Shown one piece after another: positions 58,656 through 64,000 of a stretch of DNA of 64,000 nucleotides. The stretch is from Opitutia bacterium (lineage in GTDB: Bacteria; Verrucomicrobiota; Verrucomicrobiia; Opitutales; UBA953): NCBI GenBank assembly GCA_003569165.1, contig BGOI01000003.1:1-64000 (forward strand), read 5' to 3'. Each line of letters opens with the position of its first letter. The first letter of the stretch is position 1. The notes below the pieces were generated by a model, which made no database searches, was not told where the DNA came from, and worked only from the letters and a program-made list of their open reading frames with translations. The translations under genes and the position numbers were made by a program.

Positions 58656-60011
58656 CTAGCCGCTACTACCTAGCGTTCCCATCAAACTAAGGCGCATGCC
58701 GCGCGGCGCATCGGCTCGGACCTTGCCATCTTCGTAGACGCAGACGCCGTTGACGAAGGTACGCTCGATGGTGCTGTTGAAAGTGTGGCCTTCGAGGGGC
58801 GACCAACCGCACTGGTAGAGGAGGCCAGCCTTGTTGACGGTGTGCGGCTTCTTGGGGTCCACGACGACGAGGTCAGCCCAGTAGCCTTCGCGGATGAAGC
58901 CGCGCTTTTCGACGCCGAAGAGCACTGCGGGCGCGTGGCACGCGCGCTCGACGGCGGTCTCGAGCGTGAAGGCGCCCTGGCGGACGAGGTCCATGAGTAC
59001 CTGGAGGGAATGTTGCACGAGCGGCAATCCGGACGGGGCTTTGAAGTAGGTCTGCGATTTCTCGTCCCACGTGTGCGGGGCATGGTCGGTCGCGATGACG
59101 TCGATGACGCCGGACGCCACGGCCGCGCGGACCGCGGCACGGTCGGCGGACGTCTTGATCGCCGGGTTGCATTTAATCTGGTGGCCGAGGCGGGCGTAGT
59201 CCTCTTCGGCAAACCAGAGGTGGTGCACGCAGGCTTCGGCGGTCAGGCGCTTGCCCTTGAGCGGTGCGGCGCTGAAGAGCGAGAGTTCCTTGGCGGTAGT
59301 GATGTGCAGGATGTGTAGGCGCGCGTCGTGACGCTTGGCCAGTTCGGCCGCCATCGACGAAGAAGCGTAGCAAGCCTCGACATCGCGGATGCGGGGGTGT
59401 TCGCTGGCAGGTACGGCTTCACCCCACTTGGCCTTGGCGGCGGCTTCGGCCAGCTTGATGCGCGGGGTGTCCTCGCAGTGCGTCAGGATGATGGTGGGCG
59501 AGTGACGGAAGATGCCTTCGAGGGTGGCGACGCTGTCGACGAGCATGTCTCCCGTGGAGGAGCCCATGAAAATCTTCACTCCGCAGACCTTGCTCGAATC
59601 GATGGACTTGATGGCTTCGACGTTGGAGTTGGTCGCTCCGAAGAAGAAGGAGTAGTTGGCAACCGAGGTGGCGGCACCGATGGCATATTTCTTTTCGAGC
59701 TCCTCCTGCGTGGTCGCGGGAGGGTTCGTGTTCGGCATCTCCATGAACGACGTCACGCCGCCGGCGACGGCCGCGCGGGCTTCGCTGGCGATACAGGCCT
59801 TATGCGTCAGGCCAGGCTCACGGAAATGCACCTGGTCGTCGATCAGGCCGGGGAGGAGGAGCTTGCCGGTGAGGTCGTATTCCTGGTCGGCCTTCGTGCC
59901 GGCGGGGATCGTACCGATGCGCTCGATGCGTCCGGCGCGGAGTAGGACGTCGGCCCGGAGGCGACGGCCTTCGTTGATGATTTCGGCGTTGCGGAGGACG
60001 ACGGTGGGCAT
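58656..60011 (-). CDS. pyrC: Dihydroorotase
   Basis: LLLPGLIDDQVHFREPGLTHKACIASEARAAVAGGVTSFMEMPNTNP..DVIATDHAPHTWDEK. Confidence 0.92.
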   Translation of the reverse strand: MPTVVLRNAEIINEGRRLRADVLLRAGRIERIGTIPAGTKADQEYDLTGKLLLPGLIDDQVHFREPGLTHKACIASEARAAVAGGVTSFMEMPNTNPPATTQEELEKKYAIGAATSVANYSFFFGATNSNVEAIKSIDSSKVCGVKIFMGSSTGDMLVDSVATLEGIFRHSPTIILTHCEDTPRIKLAEAAAKAKWGEAVPASEHPRIRDVEACYASSSMAAELAKRHDARLHILHITTAKELSLFSAAPLKGKRLTAEACVHHLWFAEEDYARLGHQIKCNPAIKTSADRAAVRAAVASGVIDVIATDHAPHTWDEKSQTYFKAPSGLPLVQHSLQVLMDLVRQGAFTLETAVERACHAPAVLFGVEKRGFIREGYWADLVVVDPKKPHTVNKAGLLYQCGWSPLEGHTFNSTIERTFVNGVCVYEDGKVRADAPRGMRLSLMGTLGSSG

Positions 60012-60064
60012 GGGCAGAGCTATTCAGCCCGAAACCCCGGCCACCGCAAACGGGAAACTTCGAA

Positions 60065-60565
60065 TCAGGCCGTCACCTTCACCATATCCGAAAGGTCGGC
60101 CTTCTTGACGCCTTCTGGGTTGATGTTGACGGCCGAGACGCGGAACTGGGCGCCGCGCTTGTGGTTGAACTTCAGGATGAAATTGGTGACGACCATCTTT
60201 TCCTCGGGGTAGAGCTCGGTCTTGCGGGCGACCATGGTGGTGACGAGTTCCTCAACCTGTTCGCCGGTGGCGCCAGGTAGCTTGGCGAGGGTAGCCTTGG
60301 CATCTTGAATCTTGGGGCCGCCTTCGATGGCCGCGTTCCAGATCAGGATGGCGACGTTCATGGCGCCCTTGGCGGCGGTGTGGTTGCCGCCGGCCTGCTC
60401 GAGGATGGGCTGGGCGAAGGTGATGAGCTTGTCCGCAAAGCTGGGCTCCCGCGGGGTGGTGTCGACCGGGGCCGGCTCAGGACGGGTGAAGTCGCGCAGG
60501 ATGTCGCGGGGCTTGTTATTGCCGAAGGCACCGGTGGTCTTGCGACGAGAATGGGGGGAGGCCAT
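60065..60565 (-). CDS. Conserved hypothetical protein
   Basis: ORF 60065..60679, likely start MASPHSRRKTTGAFGNNKPRDILRDF. Confidence 0.55.
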   Translation of the reverse strand: MASPHSRRKTTGAFGNNKPRDILRDFTRPEPAPVDTTPREPSFADKLITFAQPILEQAGGNHTAAKGAMNVAILIWNAAIEGGPKIQDAKATLAKLPGATGEQVEELVTTMVARKTELYPEEKMVVTNFILKFNHKRGAQFRVSAVNINPEGVKKADLSDMVKVTA

Positions 60566-60681
60566 TGGAAAGGATGTCCCCCAAGGGAAGCCCGAGCGGT
60601 CCCCTCGGCAAGCCCTTTCCCATTGGGCGTCCCTTGACACCCCGCCCGGGGTAGGCCAGCCTGCCTTCACCGCCACCACCC

Positions 60682-61203
60682 GTGTCCGATTACAGCGACG
60701 TCATCCGCGCCCATCGCCGCGACCACCTCACGAAGCCGAATTCGTTGCCGACGGGCGTTCACCGTTACTTCGAGAGCACGCTCCTGCCGCTACCGATCGA
60801 GCAGGTCTTTGATTTCTTCTCGAAGGCCGAGAACCTCCAGGCGATTACCCCGCCGGAACTGAGCTTCCGGATCAAGACCCCGTTGCCGATTGCCATGCGC
60901 CAAGGAGCCCTGATCGATTATGATCTAAAGATGAGTGGTATCCCGTTCGGCTGGCGCACCCGCATCACCCACTGGGAGCCGCCTTACGCCTTCGCCGACG
61001 AACAGCTCAAGGGTCCGTATGCCGTCTGGTTCCATACGCACACGTTCGCCGACGAAGGCGGCAAGACGCGCATGGACGACGAAGTGCTTTATAAGCTCCC
61101 GCTCTGGCCGTTCGGCGAGATCGCCTATCCGTTCGTGAAAGCCAAGGTCGAACGCATCTTCCGCTATCGTCGAGCGAAGATCCGCGAGATCCTCGGTTGC
61201 TAG
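60682..61203 (+). CDS. SRPBCC/START-like ligand-binding protein
   Basis: LPIEQVFDFFSKAENLQAITPPELSFRI..IDYDLKMSGIPFGWRTRITHWEPPYAFADEQ. Confidence 0.85.
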   Translation: MSDYSDVIRAHRRDHLTKPNSLPTGVHRYFESTLLPLPIEQVFDFFSKAENLQAITPPELSFRIKTPLPIAMRQGALIDYDLKMSGIPFGWRTRITHWEPPYAFADEQLKGPYAVWFHTHTFADEGGKTRMDDEVLYKLPLWPFGEIAYPFVKAKVERIFRYRRAKIREILGC

Positions 61204-61248
61204 GCGTTGTAGGGCTAGAGACAGGGCCAGGCCTAGGGCTAGTGGATA

Positions 61249-61280
61249 TTCCTACCCCTACCCCTGCCCCTACCCCTACC
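61249..61280 (+). repeat. C-rich hexamer tandem repeat (CCCCTA/CCCCTG)n
   Basis: TTCCTACCCCTACCCCTGCCCCTACCCCTACC. Confidence 0.85.
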
Positions 61281-61281
61281 G

Positions 61282-62097
61282 TCACTTCTTCTCCGGCGTC
61301 GGCGGCGGCGGACAGTCCGGAAGCATCGCCCGTGCCTCGAAGGAGGCCAGGTTGTCCTGCCGGCCCGCCCAAGCGATGCCGCGGATGAGCAGGCTCTTCA
61401 CGTCCGGTCGGCTGAAGTTGACGTAGGTGTGCCCGGGGATGAAGACGAAGGCGCGCTGGGCGCCCGGCTTCTCATACGTCCAGAGCTGGGTCTGCGCCTC
61501 GAAGCCATCACCTTTCTTCTTGGGCGTAGGGGCCGTCGCGAGCGCATGGATATCTGCGCGCAGGTCCATGTCGTAGTAGATCTCGTCCTTCATGCCGAAG
61601 TCCGCGATGCCCTTCGTGATGCCGTGGGCTTTATCGACGAACTTGAGTTCCATCGGGCCTTCGCGCCACTTGGTGACCTTCTGACGCCAAGAGCCGCCGA
61701 CGAGGTCCTTGTAGAAATCGGCGGAGGCGTCGTTGCCGGCGACGGCGCCGGCGTGGATCACCACGAAGCTGCCGCCGCGAGTTGCGAATTTCTCGACCCG
61801 CGTCTTTTCATCGGGCTTGAAGTCTCCGCCGCCCTGGCGGTGGATGACGAGCACGTCGGTCCGGGCGAGTTCTTCGTCGGAGGGGAAGGTCTGCACGCCC
61901 TTGGCGTCGGCGTCGCCGACGGAAACCTTCATGCCAGCCGCATTCAGCAGGGGCCTCCAGTCGCGCGCGAACGCCGGGTGGTCATGGTCGCCCGGGCCGT
62001 GGCTCTTGGGGCCGCAACGGAGGAAGACGCGGAGCGGAGCAGGGGCATCAGCGGCAAAGACCGAGACGATGGCCAGCAGGGGTAGGAGGCAGCGCAT
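61282..62097 (-). CDS. ThuA-like domain protein with signal peptide
   Basis: MRCLLPLLAIVSVFAADAPAPLRVFLRCGPKSHGPGDHDHPAFARDW..LVIHRQGGGDFKPDEKTRVEKFATRGGSFVVIHAG. Confidence 0.8.
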   Translation of the reverse strand: MRCLLPLLAIVSVFAADAPAPLRVFLRCGPKSHGPGDHDHPAFARDWRPLLNAAGMKVSVGDADAKGVQTFPSDEELARTDVLVIHRQGGGDFKPDEKTRVEKFATRGGSFVVIHAGAVAGNDASADFYKDLVGGSWRQKVTKWREGPMELKFVDKAHGITKGIADFGMKDEIYYDMDLRADIHALATAPTPKKKGDGFEAQTQLWTYEKPGAQRAFVFIPGHTYVNFSRPDVKSLLIRGIAWAGRQDNLASFEARAMLPDCPPPPTPEKK

Positions 62098-62143
62098 GGG
62101 GGGAGATTGAGTGCAAAAGTGCAAAAGTGCAAAGGTGGAGAGA

Positions 62144-62180
62144 GGGGCAGGGGTAGGGGTAGGGGTAGGGGCAGGGGTGG
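62144..62180 (+). repeat. G-rich hexamer tandem repeat (GGGGTA/GGGGCA)n
   Basis: GGGGCAGGGGTAGGGGTAGGGGTAGGGGCAGGGGTGG. Confidence 0.85.
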
Positions 62181-62189
62181 CACCGTCAC

Positions 62190-62267
62190 AAAGGGAGACC
62201 GGAAACCGGGAAGGATGCTGCGGTTATTAATGCCCCCAGCCAATCATCCGGTTTCCGGTCTCCCTTT
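62190..62267. repeat. Palindromic element, copy 2, inverted relative to copy 1
   Basis: Perfect 20-bp arms AAAGGGAGACCGGAAACCGG / CCGGTTTCCGGTCTCCCTTT. Confidence 0.85.
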
Positions 62268-62289
62268 GAGTTTGTTTTCGTTGCATCGG

Positions 62290-62343
62290 GTAGGGTCGAG
62301 CATCCCTGCTTGACCGCGGCCAACCAAGGATGGTCAGCCCTAC
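62290..62343. repeat. BIME-like pair of GTAG hairpins, near reverse complement of 57076-57129
   Basis: GTAGGGTCGAGCATCCCTGCTTGACCGCGGCCAACCAAGGATGGTCAGCCCTAC; about 4 mismatches over 60 nt to reverse complement of copy 1. Confidence 0.85.
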
Positions 62344-62368
62344 CTAGTGAAGAAGCTGGCGCTAGAGT

Positions 62369-63007
62369 TCAGATCACGCCTGGCAACTGATCCAGCGACG
62401 TGATAAACGCATCCGCCCCGGCCTTCACCTTGGCGCGGACGGCGTAGCGGCCGAAGCCGATGACCTTATCGGCATCGCCCTTGACCTCGAGGTCGCTGGC
62501 GCCGTCGCCGACCATGACGACAGTCGTGGCCTGATGTTCGGCGCGGAGACGGCGGGCGACGACGTTCTTGCCCTTGGAACGGCAGGTCGGGCAGGACTCG
62601 TCGAAGCTGGCGTAGGAGCCATCGGCGTGGAAACGGAGGATCACCGCTTCGACGCGGTCGATGCCGAGGTAAGCGGCGAGCGGGAGGATGGCCTGGGTGA
62701 AGCCGCCGCTGACGATGGCGATCTTCCAGCCCGCGGCGCGGAGCTGCTCAAGCGTCGCCTTGGCGGTGGGCTCGACCGTCGCGATATACTTCGCGCCGAT
62801 GGCTTCCAGCTCGGCCTTGGTCGGCTTGATGATGTCGAGACGCTTGGCGAAGATGGCTTCCATCGGCGTGCCGCCGTCCATGGCCGCGTTGGTCATGTCC
62901 TCGATGGCCTTGAAAGTCTCCGGCCCGCGCAGGCGGCCGAGCTCGTCGATTCCCTCGATGGACGAGAGGGTCGAATCACAGTCGAGGAGCAGGAGCTTCG
63001 TGGCCAC
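62369..63007 (-). CDS. serB: Phosphoserine phosphatase (HAD family)
   Basis: LLLDCDSTLSSIEGIDELGRLRG..IVSGGFTQAILPLAAYLGID..VVMVGDGASDLEVKGDAD. Confidence 0.88.
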   Translation of the reverse strand: MATKLLLLDCDSTLSSIEGIDELGRLRGPETFKAIEDMTNAAMDGGTPMEAIFAKRLDIIKPTKAELEAIGAKYIATVEPTAKATLEQLRAAGWKIAIVSGGFTQAILPLAAYLGIDRVEAVILRFHADGSYASFDESCPTCRSKGKNVVARRLRAEHQATTVVMVGDGASDLEVKGDADKVIGFGRYAVRAKVKAGADAFITSLDQLPGVI

Positions 63008-63059
63008 GAGGGAACTACAAAGGGCGCCACCGATAAGGTCAAGAAAGGGCGGTGAGTGA

Positions 63060-63087
63060 GAGTATTGAGTATCGAGTATGGAGTATC
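63060..63087 (+). repeat. Heptanucleotide tandem repeat GAGTATN x4
   Basis: GAGTATT GAGTATC GAGTATG GAGTATC. Confidence 0.9.
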
Positions 63088-63145
63088 GGGGTTGATGTGT
63101 GGTGCCGTTATTAAATGAGAGTGTCGCGGTTTGGGGATTCGTTTC

Positions 63146-63179
63146 GGGTGGCGGGTGGCAGCCCCGGGTGGCAGGTGGC
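63146..63179 (+). repeat. Heptanucleotide repeat RGGTGGC, 2+2 copies
   Basis: GGGTGGC GGGTGGC agcccc GGGTGGC AGGTGGC. Confidence 0.75.
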
Positions 63180-63196
63180 AGGATTGCTTGTCCTCA

Positions 63197-63250
63197 TCGA
63201 TTCAGCCCTCGATTCAGTCCTCAATGCAGTCATCGACTCAGTCCTCTCCC
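63197..63250 (+). repeat. 12-nt-period repeat, copy C
   Basis: TCGATTCAGCCCTC GATTCAGTCCTC AATGCAGTCATC GACTCAGTCCTC. Confidence 0.85.
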
Positions 63251-63316
63251 GGCGGTCCCGGCCCTACCTACTGCAGGGTTGCCCTCTCGTCGGGTTGGCT
63301 CACTCTTCCGCTCATC

Positions 63317-63718
63317 ATGGCCTGCACCCCTCCTACCTCCGCCTCCGAAGTCTTCTGCCGCGCTGCCAAGTGCAACCGCCTCATGGGCCGGGTGCTCTTC
63401 GCTTTCGCCATCTTCCTAACGTTGATCCTTGTCAGTGGCAGCACCGAGTTCATCCGCAACTCCTCCGCGGGTAACGTCGGCAGTGCCGAGCGCATAGTCG
63501 GGCACCTGACGTCCGTCGTCGCTCAGTTGACCCTGCTTCTCTCTGTCCTATTCCTCGCCCGCCGTCGCTCCTCCGCCGCGCACCACGCCATGGTTAAGTC
63601 GAATAACCTCAAGGCCCTCGAGCTCCTTGCCGCCTCCGCGACCGACGAAGCCACGAAGAAGGACCTCCTCGCCCGCGCCGCCGACCTCGTCGCCGGCAAG
63701 CCGGGTTGCTGCAAGTAA
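63317..63718 (+). CDS. Small membrane protein, unknown function
   Basis: ORF 63131..63718, likely ATG 63317: MACTPPTSASEVFCRAAKCNRLMGRVLFAFAIFLTLILVSG..; two TM segments, C-term CCK. Confidence 0.55.
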   Translation: MACTPPTSASEVFCRAAKCNRLMGRVLFAFAIFLTLILVSGSTEFIRNSSAGNVGSAERIVGHLTSVVAQLTLLLSVLFLARRRSSAAHHAMVKSNNLKALELLAASATDEATKKDLLARAADLVAGKPGCCK

Positions 63719-63734
63719 GCGGACGTAAAATAAG

Positions 63735-63766
63735 GTAGGGACAGCACCACGTGCTGTCCTTTTTTG
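63735..63766 (+). terminator. REP-like GTAG hairpin followed by T-run, doubles as terminator of 63317..63718
   Basis: GTAG-GGACAGCAC-cac-GTGCTGTCC-TTTTTTG. Confidence 0.75.
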
Positions 63767-63988
63767 TGCCCGCGTTCGCCGCATGGTGAACGCCAGGGTA
63801 GGGGCGGGACTACGTCACGCCCTGGCCTGCATGGGTAGGGACGTGATTACCATCACGTCCGCGGGCGGACGGACATCGGAAAGATCGGTTACCTTGCTCG
63901 GCTCGTCGCGCGCGCCATCGCGAACGGCGGTCATGGCAATGACCGCCCTACCCGATACCGCTAGGACAGCACGTGGTGCTGTCCCTAC
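63735..63988. repeat. Cluster of five GTAG-footed hairpins (three forward, two reverse)
   Basis: 63735 GGACAGCAC/GTGCTGTCC; 63798 GGGCGGGAC/GTCACGCCC; 63835 GGACGTGAT/ATCACGTCC; 63926 GGCGGTCAT/ATGACCGCC-CTAC; 63964 GGACAGCAC/GTGCTGTCC-CTAC. Confidence 0.85.
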
Positions 63989-64000
63989 CTCGAGGCCTTA

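Noticed and set aside
61249-62180. Telomere-like GGGGTA repeats as a chromosome or plasmid end
   Set aside because: Tracts are short and internal, with normal genes on both sides.
63131-63316. N-terminal extension of the 63317 ORF with SIQPSIQSSMQSSTQSS repeats
   Set aside because: The period-12 DNA repeat keeps every forward frame open; similar arrays elsewhere are clearly intergenic.

Overview
High-GC bacterial chromosome segment, almost entirely housekeeping genes. Gene content and protein style suggest Verrucomicrobiota/Opitutae-like (inference only). Recognisable blocks: glcD-like oxidase fragment, nadE, thrB-thrC, an ExbD/ExbD/ExbB + TPR/PKD envelope cluster, ArsR-methyltransferase, a very long Gre-domain protein, rlmN, rpe-lptE-TPR-fabH-plsX-rpmF, gmhB, pdxA-lpxA, rsmI, pgi, ilvD, scpB-pheA-MCE, glyS, a MurU-AmgK-type fusion with a Fur regulator, metX, cls, rpsA, amidase, infC, rpmI-rplT, pheST, gatCAB, priA, corA, tRNA-Val, erpA/iscA, tgt, pyrC, SRPBCC, ThuA and serB. 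No CRISPR array, prophage, IS element or classic defence island was seen. The most unusual material is intergenic and concentrated at about 54.4-64 kb. It contains (1) ten GTAG-footed hairpins with a constant geometry of about 9-bp stem and 2-4 nt loop but variable stem sequence (REP/BIME-like); (2) a composite palindromic element present twice in inverted orientation; (3) a dispersed 12-nt-period repeat family (ATTCAGTCCTCN); (4) several different heptanucleotide tandem repeats; (5) inverted GGGGTA-type hexamer tracts bracketing a ThuA gene. Secondary observations: a MurU-AmgK fusion, a Cys-rich CPCEKEKPKA repeat protein, a PKD domain of different codon style inside a TPR protein, an Mpv17-like protein coupled to gatB, A/C-rich leaders in place of Shine-Dalgarno sites, and clustered single-base frameshifts in conserved genes (glcD, ilvD, scpB, pheA, priA, tgt) that probably reflect sequence errors. 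All family calls are from reading the translations; no database search was run.
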